DNA of 6,005 bases from CAYSLC01 sp964431545 (GTDB taxonomy: Bacteria; Desulfobacterota; Desulfobacteria; Desulfobacterales; JAABSP01), in the NCBI GenBank assembly GCA_964431545.1, contig CAYSLC010000287.1, positions 1 to 6,005 on the forward strand. The letters run 5' to 3'. Each line of letters opens with the position of its first letter. Position 1 is the stretch's first letter. The notes under the pieces were generated by a model. The model ran no database searches. It was not told the DNA's origin and saw only the letters and a list, made by a program, of their open reading frames with translations. The position numbers and the translations under genes are program-made. Positions 1 to 6,005 of this stretch are shown here, piece by piece.

Positions 1-1183
1 GATGAATGGCCGCCGGCCGGGTGACGGCGGTGGCGGGGGCCAGGTTGCCGGAAAGGACCGCCAGCCCGCCTTCCGGGTGCCACGGATCCGTCCGGGGCCG
101 GATGACCAGGGGATCGCCCGGCGCCACGCCTTCCAGATTCTCGGCCACGGATCGTCCTGAAACCGTCAGGGCCTCCCCGTGGAGCAGGTCCCGGATCTCC
201 CGCATCACCGCCGGCACGCCGCCGGCCCGGTGAAAATCGGGGACGTTGGCCGCGGCGGCCGGGTTGACCTTGGCGATATGGGGCGTGGTGCGGCAGAGGT
301 CGTCGAAGCGGTCCATGGCCACCGGCGCGCCCGCCTCGTACCCGATGGCGGGGAGGTGGAGCGCCACGTTGGTGGAGCCCCCCACCGCCGCCGTGAGCCG
401 GATGGCGTTTTCGATCCCTTCCCGGCGGATGATCCGCCGGGCCGTGGTCCCCTCCCCCACCATCTCCACGATCCGGACCCCGGACCGCTGGGCGGCCCGG
501 AGGCGGTCGGCGTGGGTGGCGGGGATGACGGCGGTGCCGGGAAGGGAGATGCCCAGGGCTTCGGCCACGCATCCCATGGAGTTGGCGGTGCCCAGGAAGG
601 AACAGGAGCCGCAGCTCGGCATGACGCAGTCCTCCAGGCGGTCGTATTCGGCCTGGCCGATGCGGCCGGCCTTGAGCATCCCCAGCCCTTCGGCGATGGA
701 GGTGGTGTCGGCGGCCCGGCCGTCGAAGGAACAGCCCCCTTCGGCGGGTCCGCCCGTCACCAGGATGGCCGGCACGTCGAGGCGGGCCGCGGCCATGAGC
801 ATCCCCGGCACGATCTTGTCGCAGGAGCCCAGAAGGACCACCCCGTCGAGCCGGTGGGCCTGGACCATGGTCTCCACGCTGCCGGCGATCAGCTCCCGGG
901 AAGGGAGGATGTAGTGCATCCCCCCGTGGCCGCTGGCGATGCCGTCGCAGGCGGCGATGACCCCGAACTCCAGGGGAGTCCCGCCGGCCCGGTAGATCCC
1001 CTGGGAGACGTATTCCGCCACCCGCCGCAGGTTGTAGTGGCCGGGCACGATCCGGTTCCAGGAGTTGGCGATGCCGATGAGGGGCCGGTCGAGGTCGTCG
1101 TCGCTGTACCCCATCGACTTGAAGAGGGCCCGCACCTTCGACCACCGGGGCCGCTTCAGGATTTTTTGGCTGCGACGCGTCAT
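1..1183 (-). CDS. ilvD: IlvD/Edd-family dehydratase (dihydroxy-acid dehydratase-like), 3' end outside window
   Basis: My reverse-strand translation gives 394 residues with no stop before the window edge; family members usually run about 550-600, so the C-terminal barrel domain is mostly missing. Family enzymes dehydrate 2,3-dihydroxy acids or sugar acids to 2-keto acids in the cytoplasm, using an Fe-S cluster and Mg2+. Visible motifs are GIANSWNRIVPGH (37-49), CDGIASGHGGM (79-89, with Asp80 as likely Mg ligand), PSRELIA (94-100), CDKIVPGMLMA (121-131, cluster Cys121 and Lys123), CGSCSFLGTANSM (191-203), THADR (223-227), GGSTN (268-272), HRAGGVP (318-324) and VSGRSVAENL (341-350). The first site reads VPGH, as in E. 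coli IlvD, not the Cys-containing TPCN of [2Fe-2S] members. The ATG at 1183-1181 shares one base with the upstream stop (TGATG), suggesting coupled translation. The family is certain. The substrate is not: this may be a catabolic paralogue and not the branched-chain amino acid enzyme, so the symbol is family-level only. Confidence 0.9.
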   Translation of the reverse strand, partial: MTRRSQKILKRPRWSKVRALFKSMGYSDDDLDRPLIGIANSWNRIVPGHYNLRRVAEYVSQGIYRAGGTPLEFGVIAACDGIASGHGGMHYILPSRELIAGSVETMVQAHRLDGVVLLGSCDKIVPGMLMAAARLDVPAILVTGGPAEGGCSFDGRAADTTSIAEGLGMLKAGRIGQAEYDRLEDCVMPSCGSCSFLGTANSMGCVAEALGISLPGTAVIPATHADRLRAAQRSGVRIVEMVGEGTTARRIIRREGIENAIRLTAAVGGSTNVALHLPAIGYEAGAPVAMDRFDDLCRTTPHIAKVNPAAAANVPDFHRAGGVPAVMREIRDLLHGEALTVSGRSVAENLEGVAPGDPLVIRPRTDPWHPEGGLAVLSGNLAPATAVTRPAAIH

Positions 1184-2193
1184 CAGACCCGAACGTCCCC
1201 CCGGTCGAGCACCGTCCGGCCGTCGATCTCCAGGGTCGCTTCCGCGTAGATGACGTCGATGTGGCAGGGGGCGGCCACGCTGCCGCCGATGGCGTAGTTG
1301 GAGCCGATGCCGTTGTGTCCGAAGCCCCGCCGGCCCAGATCCTCCAGGTTGGTGGCATAGGTCCGGCTGGCCGGGTTGAGGCCCACGGCGAACTCGGCCA
1401 GGTTGTAGGCGCTGAGATCCTTGAAGGAGCGGAGGGTCTCCCACAGGTAGTCGGCCGCCTTGCCGCCGGTCACCCCGGTGACCATCCCCTTCTTGACCTC
1501 GATGGTCACCGGCTCTTCCCGGATGACGCCGTACCCCATGAGCCGGACATCCCCCACGATGACCCCTTCGGCGGTCCCCTCCACGGGCGAGATGTTCAGC
1601 TCGCTGTTGGGCAGGGCCGCGAACTGCCCCGGCTCCCGGAAAAGGCCGGTCTCGTACTGGACCGGCCGGCCCGTGATCTCGGCGGTCAGGTCGGTGCCGC
1701 CGGCGGCGGTCATCCGGATGGTCTTTCCTTCGGCCATGATCGCGCCGATCCGCCGTCCGATCCGGTCGTTCTCCTCGAAATCCCCCTGGATGCCGCCGGC
1801 GCAGAGGCAGTCTTCGGTCACCTCGCACATGGTGCAGACCCGGGAGCCGTTGTTGATGGCCTCGATGCGGGCGTCGGTGTGGGTCATGGACCAGCTGGTG
1901 GGCATGAAGAGGACGTCGCTCCGTCCGCAGGCCCCCACCACCGCCTTGGGCACCTGGGCGCCGTGGGCCCCGGTGGGCGGAAAGCTGACGATGGTGGGCA
2001 TCCCGCCGGCGGCATAGGCCGCCGCCGCCAGGGCCTCGGCCAGGCGCAGCTTGTTGGTGTCGCAGGCGATCACCACGTTTTCGCCCGGTTTGACGCCGGC
2101 GCACTGGGTCATGGCCTTCATGGCGCCGGGCATCATCTCGATGAAGCTGGACGGCGCCGGGATATAATGGAAATGTTCGATGGGCCAGCTCAT
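1183..2193 (-). CDS. M29 aminopeptidase-fold / NicX-like metalloenzyme
   Basis: This 336-residue cytoplasmic protein has no signal peptide. It resembles the family that holds M29 (thermophilic, AmpS/AmpT-type) aminopeptidases and the Fe(II) enzyme 2,5-dihydroxypyridine 5,6-dioxygenase (NicX). Family landmarks are GTDLTAEITGRP (166-177), PNSELNISPVEG (195-206), NLAEFAVGLNP (264-274), GFGHNGIGSNY (290-300) and CHIDVI (310-315). Candidate metal ligands are Glu198, Glu267, His293, His311 and Asp313, with Tyr300 seven residues after His293. The length is nearer NicX (about 350) than M29 peptidases (about 400). Unusually, four cysteines cluster at 120, 123, 129 and 131. The ATG at 2193 follows AAGGAGG by 5 bases and overlaps the regulator's stop as ATGA; the dehydratase follows with a 1-base overlap, so the three genes are probably co-translated. 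It could be an aminopeptidase, an amide or ring hydrolase, or a ring-cleaving dioxygenase. I cannot choose, although two Glu ligand candidates lean towards M29 chemistry. Confidence 0.85.
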   Translation of the reverse strand: MSWPIEHFHYIPAPSSFIEMMPGAMKAMTQCAGVKPGENVVIACDTNKLRLAEALAAAAYAAGGMPTIVSFPPTGAHGAQVPKAVVGACGRSDVLFMPTSWSMTHTDARIEAINNGSRVCTMCEVTEDCLCAGGIQGDFEENDRIGRRIGAIMAEGKTIRMTAAGGTDLTAEITGRPVQYETGLFREPGQFAALPNSELNISPVEGTAEGVIVGDVRLMGYGVIREEPVTIEVKKGMVTGVTGGKAADYLWETLRSFKDLSAYNLAEFAVGLNPASRTYATNLEDLGRRGFGHNGIGSNYAIGGSVAAPCHIDVIYAEATLEIDGRTVLDRGDVRV

Positions 2194-2882
2194 GACCCCC
2201 TCCTTTCGGTTTCAGACGATGGCTCTCGCGTTTCGAGAAAGGCGTCCCGCGCCTTTCTGCGGTGGCTCCCGATGGCCGCCTTGGCCCGATCCGGGTCCCG
2301 GGCCTTCAGGGCCTCCAGGATCTCCCGGTGGTCCTGGTCGGTCCAGGGGAGCGGGCGGTTCCGGTTCCGGGCGAACTGGAACCGGACGATCTGGACGTGG
2401 GCGTTCAACCGCCGGTACATCTTGATGAGGCGCCGGTTGGCCGTCAACTCGATGATCGCCTGGTGGAACCGGCTGTCCTTTTCCATGAAGGCGCTGTATT
2501 CGAAGCCGTTCTCCGGCATCAGGGTCTCCCGGTAGAGATCCTCCAGGTGCGCAAGCTGTGCGTCGGTGATCTCCGGTGCGATGGTCTCCACGGCGCCCGC
2601 CTCCAGGATCGACCGGACCTCTTCGATCTCGTGGATATCCTCCTCGGAGATATCCCGGACAAAGGTCCCCTTCCGGGAGGTGATCTCCACCAGCTCTTCC
2701 CCCGCCAGCCGGAAGAGGGCATCCTTGATGGGGCTGTTGCTCACCCCCAGTTCCGCCTGGAGTTGCCGGATGTTGATCTGGTGGCCCGGCGGATACTCCA
2801 GACGGGTGATCCGCCGCTTGATCAGCGAATAGATCTTTTCGTTGATGTTGGTGACGTCGATGACCGACTTTTTCTCTTCCAT
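2190..2882 (-). CDS. GntR-family transcriptional regulator, FadR subfamily (FCD domain)
   Basis: This 230-residue protein has the normal FadR-type length. Residues about 10-76 form a winged helix, with recognition region ELGVSNSPIKDALFRL (44-59) and wing RKGTFVRDIS (70-79). The usual TPxREAL motif reads SPIKDAL here, with Lys53 in place of Arg. Residues about 86-215 form the all-helical FCD effector domain. Asp136, His140, His185 and His207 fit the family's metal-binding set (DxxxH, then two His 22 apart), which typically helps bind a carboxylate effector. The ATG at 2882 is chosen because it leaves the usual short leader before the winged helix; the frame stays open upstream but runs into the tctA region with no family similarity. 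Its Shine-Dalgarno site is poor. The gene sits between transporter and enzyme genes on the same strand and overlaps the next gene by 4 bases. A local regulator of this cassette, probably a repressor released by the substrate or a product, is inference. Confidence 0.93.
   Translation of the reverse strand: MEEKKSVIDVTNINEKIYSLIKRRITRLEYPPGHQINIRQLQAELGVSNSPIKDALFRLAGEELVEITSRKGTFVRDISEEDIHEIEEVRSILEAGAVETIAPEITDAQLAHLEDLYRETLMPENGFEYSAFMEKDSRFHQAIIELTANRRLIKMYRRLNAHVQIVRFQFARNRNRPLPWTDQDHREILEALKARDPDRAKAAIGSHRRKARDAFLETREPSSETERRGS
2199..2205 (-). promoter_or_regulatory. Strong ribosome binding site of the M29-like gene
   Basis: AAGGAGG on the minus strand, 5 bases before the ATG at 2193-2191 and lying inside the 3' end of the regulator gene. 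It supports this start and suggests that the enzyme gene is translated efficiently despite the overlap. Confidence 0.85.
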
Positions 2883-2992
2883 TTCCCGCAGCGCTCCGTC
2901 TTTCCATTCAGCAATTGGCCTCTTTCCCGGCGATCGCGTCGTCTTCTGACATATTCCCGCGGCCCGGTCAACGGATAGACCGGGGGCGGCGG
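2883..2992 (-). other. 110-base gap between tctA and the regulator gene
   Basis: This is the only sizeable non-coding stretch in the window. It starts right after the tctA stop and contains the 7-bp-stem hairpin at 2963-2984. A TTGACC hexamer lies in the hairpin's 3' arm, but no good -10 box follows at 16-18 bases, so I do not call a promoter. An 8-base palindrome GCGATCGC (2930-2937) and a CAATTG (2912-2917) are present; either could be chance. A regulator operator or weak internal promoter here is plausible but not shown. Confidence 0.5.
2963..2984 (-). other. GC-rich hairpin after tctA
   Basis: Read on the minus strand this is CCCGGTC, an 8-base loop TATCCGTT, then GACCGGG: a perfect 7-bp stem starting 8 bases after the tctA stop. 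No U-run follows (the next bases are CCGCGGGAATATG), so it is not a standard intrinsic terminator. It could be an attenuating or mRNA-stabilising structure that lowers regulator and enzyme expression relative to the transporter. It could also be a dyad operator, although the half-site spacing is wide for FadR-type sites. Confidence 0.45.
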
Positions 2993-4528
2993 TCAGATCC
3001 CGCAGGAGACCGACTCCCCCCCGTCTTCCTTCAGCGGCTTTGGCCGGCCGGTGAAGCGACGCAGGAGCATCCCCGCCAGGGGAGAGATCCAGATCAGGAT
3101 GGCGGTGATGCCGAGGGCGGCGGCGATGGGCCGGCTGAAAAACATGAGCAGGTTGCCGTTGGCCGTGATCATCGCCTGCATGAAGTTCTCCTCCAAAAGC
3201 GGCCCCATTACCATGCCGAGGATGAGCGGCGCCACGGGGAACCCGTTCTCCTGCATGAAAAAGGAGAGAAACCCGGTCCCAAGGATGACCATCACCCCCA
3301 TCAGGGAGTTGTTGATGGCAAAAGCGCCGACGGTGCAAAACACCAGCACCAGCGGCATCAGGACTTCGGCGGGCACCCGGAGCATCTGCTTGGAGATCTT
3401 GATGGCCACGAATCCCATGGGCAGCAGGATCAGGTTGGCGATGAAAAACGAAACAAAGATGGAATAGACCAGGGGCGCGTTTTCCAGAAAGACCACCGGC
3501 CCCGGCTCCAGCCCCTTGAGAAAGAGGACGCCGATGACGATGGCGGTCACCGAATCGCCGGGGATGCCGAAGACCAGGGAGGGGATCCAGGTGGCGCAGG
3601 TGGAGGCGTTGTTGGCCGACGATGCCGCCACGATCCCCTCCGGATGGCCGGTACCGAAGGCATCGCAGTTTTTGGAAAATTTCTTCGCGATGCCGTAGGC
3701 GACCCAGGCCGCCATATCGGAGCCCGCCCCCGGCAGGGCCCCGATGAGGGTGCCGATGAGCGCCCCCCGGGGGACGTTCCATTTGTACCGCCAGACGATC
3801 CGGCCGGTCCCTTTGAAGACATGTCCGCCCCCGGTCACCCTCACGTCGGCGGCGCCGTCCCGCCGGGTCAGGGTCCGGCAGACCTCCCCCACCGCAAAGA
3901 CGCCGATCATGGCGGAGATGAAATGGATCCCCTCCATCAGCTCCAGGACGCCGAAGGTGAAGCGGGGGGCGCCCGAGATCATGTCGAAGCCGACCATGGC
4001 CAGAAGCAGACCGATACAGGTGGAGACCATCCCCTTGACGGGCTGATCGGCGCAGACAAAGGCCGCGGTGGTGAGGCCGATGACCGCCAGCCAGAAATAC
4101 TCGTAATATTGAAACTCCAGCGCGAATTCGGCCAATAGCGGCGCCGTGAGGCTCAGCCCCACCGCCCCCACCAGCCCCCCCATGACCGAGCAGACCAGAG
4201 AGATGCCCAGGGCCTTCTCCCCCAGCCCCTTCCGGGTCATGGCATAGGCCTCGTCGGCATAGGCGGCCGAAGAGGGGACGCCGGGGATCCGGAGGAGGGC
4301 CCCCGGAATGTCCCCGGCGAAAATCGCCAGGGCCACCGCGGTGGCGATGGCGGCCAGGGCGGCCACCGGCGTCAGGTAAAAGGTGATGGGCACCAGCAGG
4401 GCCACGGCAACGGTGGCCGATATGCCCGGCATGGCGCCCGTGAAAAGGCCGAAGGCGCAGGAGCCGACAATGACCAGGAGGATCTCCCAGGTCATGACCA
4501 GCCGGATGGCTTCAATCAGATTCTCCAT
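2993..4528 (-). CDS. tctA: Tripartite tricarboxylate transporter, large membrane subunit TctA
   Basis: This 511-residue protein matches the family's usual length of about 500. TctA is the main translocation subunit of TTT systems in the inner membrane and moves carboxylates delivered by TctC using an ion gradient. It has about twelve hydrophobic segments and the family's twofold-repeated signatures: FTGAMPGISATVAVALLVP (29-47) echoed by GTLIGALPGAGSDMAAW (259-275), and GDIPGALLRIPGVPSSAA (72-89) echoed by LVFGIPGDSVTAIVIG (318-333). The strongly conserved GHPEGIVAASSANNAS lies at 294-309. The ATG at 4528 is one base after the tctB stop (TAAAATG) and gives the expected start MENLIEAI; a GGGGGA about nine bases upstream is a modest ribosome site, so coupling to tctB is likely. 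The frame remains open to 4642, but the added residues overlap tctB and do not look like TctA. The subunit family is certain, the substrate is not. Confidence 0.97.
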   Translation of the reverse strand: MENLIEAIRLVMTWEILLVIVGSCAFGLFTGAMPGISATVAVALLVPITFYLTPVAALAAIATAVALAIFAGDIPGALLRIPGVPSSAAYADEAYAMTRKGLGEKALGISLVCSVMGGLVGAVGLSLTAPLLAEFALEFQYYEYFWLAVIGLTTAAFVCADQPVKGMVSTCIGLLLAMVGFDMISGAPRFTFGVLELMEGIHFISAMIGVFAVGEVCRTLTRRDGAADVRVTGGGHVFKGTGRIVWRYKWNVPRGALIGTLIGALPGAGSDMAAWVAYGIAKKFSKNCDAFGTGHPEGIVAASSANNASTCATWIPSLVFGIPGDSVTAIVIGVLFLKGLEPGPVVFLENAPLVYSIFVSFFIANLILLPMGFVAIKISKQMLRVPAEVLMPLVLVFCTVGAFAINNSLMGVMVILGTGFLSFFMQENGFPVAPLILGMVMGPLLEENFMQAMITANGNLLMFFSRPIAAALGITAILIWISPLAGMLLRRFTGRPKPLKEDGGESVSCGI

Positions 4529-4529
4529 T

Positions 4530-5006
4530 TTACAGAATCCCCCGCAGCATCCCCTCGGGAAGCGGCACCCGCATCCATTCCGCAAAGACGAAATAGACCA
4601 CGAAGGAGAAGAGAACGGCGATGACAAGGGAGGAGAGCACATGGGCCCGCCCCCTTGTCCAGAGCATCAGCGGAAAGAGGATCAGCACCGCTGTAATCGG
4701 AAATCCCAGCCGCCGGGAAAAGAGGATGTAAAAAAGGAGCGCCGCAAAGATCAGCGCCAGGGTGACGTAGGTCCGGGGCTTTTTCGCCCACGATTCCAGC
4801 GCATACCATCCCTCCGCCGGCACGCGCTTCAACCCCTTGTAAATCAGCACGCACCCGCCCAGGATCATGCACCCGGCGATGATGGTCGGAAACAGCCCCG
4901 GCCCGTAGGGGACGCCGGGCAGCGCCGGATAGGACCGCGATTCCACGATGATGAAGATGGAAAACGCGATGATCAGCACTCCCAGGATGGCGTCGTTGAA
5001 GCGCAT
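4530..5006 (-). CDS. tctB: Tripartite tricarboxylate transporter, small membrane subunit TctB
   Basis: This 158-residue integral membrane protein has the size of TctB, the small, poorly conserved subunit that pairs with TctA in TTT systems. Hydrophobic segments lie at about 5-21, 38-57, 79-97, 102-116 and 122-142. Between the first two is YGPGLFPTIIAG (34-45), matching the conserved GPGxFP motif of TctB, and the tail has the common VPLPEG (147-152). Its role is thought to be structural support of the permease. The ATG at 5006 follows a strong AAGGAGG by 6 bases. The gene begins 27 bases after tctC, and tctA starts one base after its stop, giving the standard tctC-tctB-tctA order. Confidence 0.95.
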   Translation of the reverse strand: MRFNDAILGVLIIAFSIFIIVESRSYPALPGVPYGPGLFPTIIAGCMILGGCVLIYKGLKRVPAEGWYALESWAKKPRTYVTLALIFAALLFYILFSRRLGFPITAVLILFPLMLWTRGRAHVLSSLVIAVLFSFVVYFVFAEWMRVPLPEGMLRGIL

Positions 5007-5012
5007 GGGGAT

Positions 5013-5019
5013 CCTCCTT
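5013..5019 (-). promoter_or_regulatory. Strong ribosome binding site of tctB
   Basis: AAGGAGG on the minus strand, 6 bases before the tctB ATG (5006-5004). It fixes the tctB start and shows that the gene can be initiated independently of tctC. Confidence 0.85.
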
Positions 5020-5021
5020 CC

Positions 5022-5035
5022 AGCCGGTAGCGGCT
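5022..5035 (-). other. Small hairpin at the tctC stop, just before the tctB ribosome site
   Basis: On the minus strand AGCCG, a CTAC loop, then CGGCT forms a perfect 5-bp stem that overlaps the tctC stop codon and ends 2 bases before the tctB AAGGAGG. Small structures after binding-protein genes often help keep that message more abundant than the membrane subunits. Here the stem is short, so any role is speculative. Confidence 0.3.
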
Positions 5036-6005
5036 ACTTGGCCATCCCGACCGCCCGCATGACCTCGCAGATGGACTGGTCCTGCTCTTTGTGAAACTGC
5101 CGGGCCTCCTCGGGACCCTTCCAGACCTTCTTGAAACCCCGCTTCTCCATGAAGGCGGTGAATTCCTCGCTCTCGAAGGCCGTCTTGACGGCATCCACCA
5201 GCTCCGCCTTGATCTCCGCCGGCAGTCCGGCGGGCGCGCCGATCATCCGCCAGGTGTAGACGGTCCAGTCGGTGCCGGTGGCTTCTTTGAGCGTCGGCAC
5301 CTCGGGCAGTTCGGAGAACCGCTCCTCGGACATGGTCGCCAGGGGGCGCAGCTTGCCCGCCTTGATGAGCGGCAGCGCGCTGGTCAGGGGCGGCGTCGCC
5401 GCGTCGATGGAACCGGAGGCGAGGTCCTTCAGCGACGGCGCTTCGCCCTGGGAGGGCACCCACGGCACCTTCTGCGGCTCGACCCCCTCTTTGTAGAGCC
5501 AGCCGGCAAAGGCCAGGTGCCAGATTCCGCCGGTCCCGGTCCCCGATGCCTTGTAGGTGCCGGCGGGTTTTTCCTTGATGGCATCGAGCAGTTCCTGGGC
5601 CGTCCCGAAGGGCGAATCCGCATTGACCGACAGCCCCGCCGGTTCGGCGTTGATCAGGGCGATCTGGGTGAACTTCTTGTAGGTGAGGTCCGTCAACCCT
5701 TTGCAGACCAGTTGGCTCAGGTCGACATTGATGGTGCCGATGGTGTAGCCGTCCGGATCGGCGGTGGCCAGGGCGGAGTGGCCGATGATGCCCGACCCGC
5801 CGGTCCGGTTGACCACATTGATGGGCTGGCCCAGCTCTTTTTCCATGATGGCCGCCAGGGTGCGGGCCACCGTATCGGTGCCGCCGCCGGCGCCCCAGGG
5901 GCAGATCAGCGTGATGGGCCGGTCCGGCCATTCGGCCCGGGCGTCGGGTGCGGTGACGGCCGCCGCCAGGATCACCGCCAGTGCCAGGATGGCGCCCTTG
6001 AGACA
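5034..6005 (-). CDS. tctC: TctC/Bug-family periplasmic solute-binding protein, start outside window
   Basis: The frame is open to the window edge and gives 323 residues. Family members are about 320-330 long, so only a few N-terminal residues are missing. The visible N-terminus is a signal peptide: CLKGA, a hydrophobic core to about residue 18, then a likely cleavage site ARA|EWP (22-27 of the visible part). The mature start EWPDRPITLICPWGAGGGTD carries the Bug-family opening, followed by NRTGGSGIIGH (66-76) and DPDGYTIG (83-90), which form the conserved first ligand-binding loops. ELPEVPTLKEATG near the C-terminal third is also typical. The protein captures an organic acid in the periplasm and passes it to TctAB. 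A GTG at 5975 would remove most of the signal peptide, so I reject it as the start. Bug proteins bind many carboxylates; the ligand cannot be predicted here. Confidence 0.95.
   Translation of the reverse strand, partial: CLKGAILALAVILAAAVTAPDARAEWPDRPITLICPWGAGGGTDTVARTLAAIMEKELGQPINVVNRTGGSGIIGHSALATADPDGYTIGTINVDLSQLVCKGLTDLTYKKFTQIALINAEPAGLSVNADSPFGTAQELLDAIKEKPAGTYKASGTGTGGIWHLAFAGWLYKEGVEPQKVPWVPSQGEAPSLKDLASGSIDAATPPLTSALPLIKAGKLRPLATMSEERFSELPEVPTLKEATGTDWTVYTWRMIGAPAGLPAEIKAELVDAVKTAFESEEFTAFMEKRGFKKVWKGPEEARQFHKEQDQSICEVMRAVGMAK

Noticed and set aside
2930..2937. GCGATCGC palindrome resembling the cyanobacterial HIP1 repeat
   Set aside because: I noticed only this one copy, and the genes do not look cyanobacterial; an 8-base palindrome of this composition can occur by chance in GC-rich DNA.
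2941..2975. Sigma-70-type promoter built on TTGACC in the gap before the regulator
   Set aside because: No acceptable -10 hexamer lies 16-18 bases downstream, and AATATG is too close. It cannot be supported by sequence alone.
2883..3782. Regulator frame extended upstream over tctA, and a second frame starting at 2907
   Set aside because: The upstream part is an out-of-frame reading of tctA, and the 2907 start gives a frame without any family motif. The winged helix begins properly from the ATG at 2882.
179..4138. Long open frames on the plus strand (about 350-420 codons) opposite the dehydratase, M29-like and TctA genes
   Set aside because: They are antisense to clearly recognisable proteins, are rich in Gly, Pro, Arg, His and Asp as expected from GC-rich shadow frames, and show no recognisable motif.
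4529..4642. N-terminal extension of TctA to an ATG at 4642
   Set aside because: It would overlap tctB almost fully and adds a Ser/Cys/Gly-rich stretch with no TctA similarity; MENLIEAI at 4528 is the normal family start.
5973..5975. GTG as the tctC start
   Set aside because: It would cut into the signal peptide and lose the charged n-region; the frame stays open to the window edge with a continuous hydrophobic segment, so the true start lies beyond 6005.

Overview
This is a GC-rich bacterial window in which every credible gene lies on the minus strand, so transcription runs right to left, from about 6005 down to 1. Codon third positions are strongly G/C and Shine-Dalgarno sites such as AAGGAGG are clear. 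That fits a GC-rich proteobacterium or a Desulfobacterota-like (former Deltaproteobacteria) organism, but no rRNA or marker gene is present and this placement is weak inference.

Layout in order of transcription: (1) 6005-5034, TctC-type periplasmic solute-binding protein, with only its first few residues outside the window; (2) 5006-4530, TctB-type small membrane subunit; (3) 4528-2993, TctA-type large membrane subunit; (4) a 110-base gap holding a GC-rich hairpin; (5) 2882-2190, FadR-type GntR regulator with an FCD ligand domain; (6) 2193-1183, a protein of the M29 aminopeptidase / 2,5-dihydroxypyridine dioxygenase (NicX) fold, 336 residues; (7) 1183-1, the N-terminal 394 residues of an IlvD/Edd-family dehydratase, cut by the window edge. 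The joints are tight: 27 bases between tctC and tctB, 1 base between tctB and tctA, a 4-base ATGA overlap between the regulator and the M29-like gene, and a 1-base TGATG overlap between that gene and the dehydratase.

The simplest reading is one carboxylate uptake and catabolism cassette. A tripartite tricarboxylate transporter (TTT) would bring in an organic acid, a FadR-family regulator would sense it or a product, and two enzymes would process it: one metal-dependent M29-fold enzyme and one Fe-S dehydratase acting on a hydroxy or dihydroxy acid. The substrate cannot be read from the sequence. All families are known; the less usual points are the gene combination and a four-cysteine cluster in the M29-like protein. 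I found no RNA genes, mobile elements, CRISPR arrays or long repeats. Long open frames on the plus strand are antisense shadows of these GC-rich genes.
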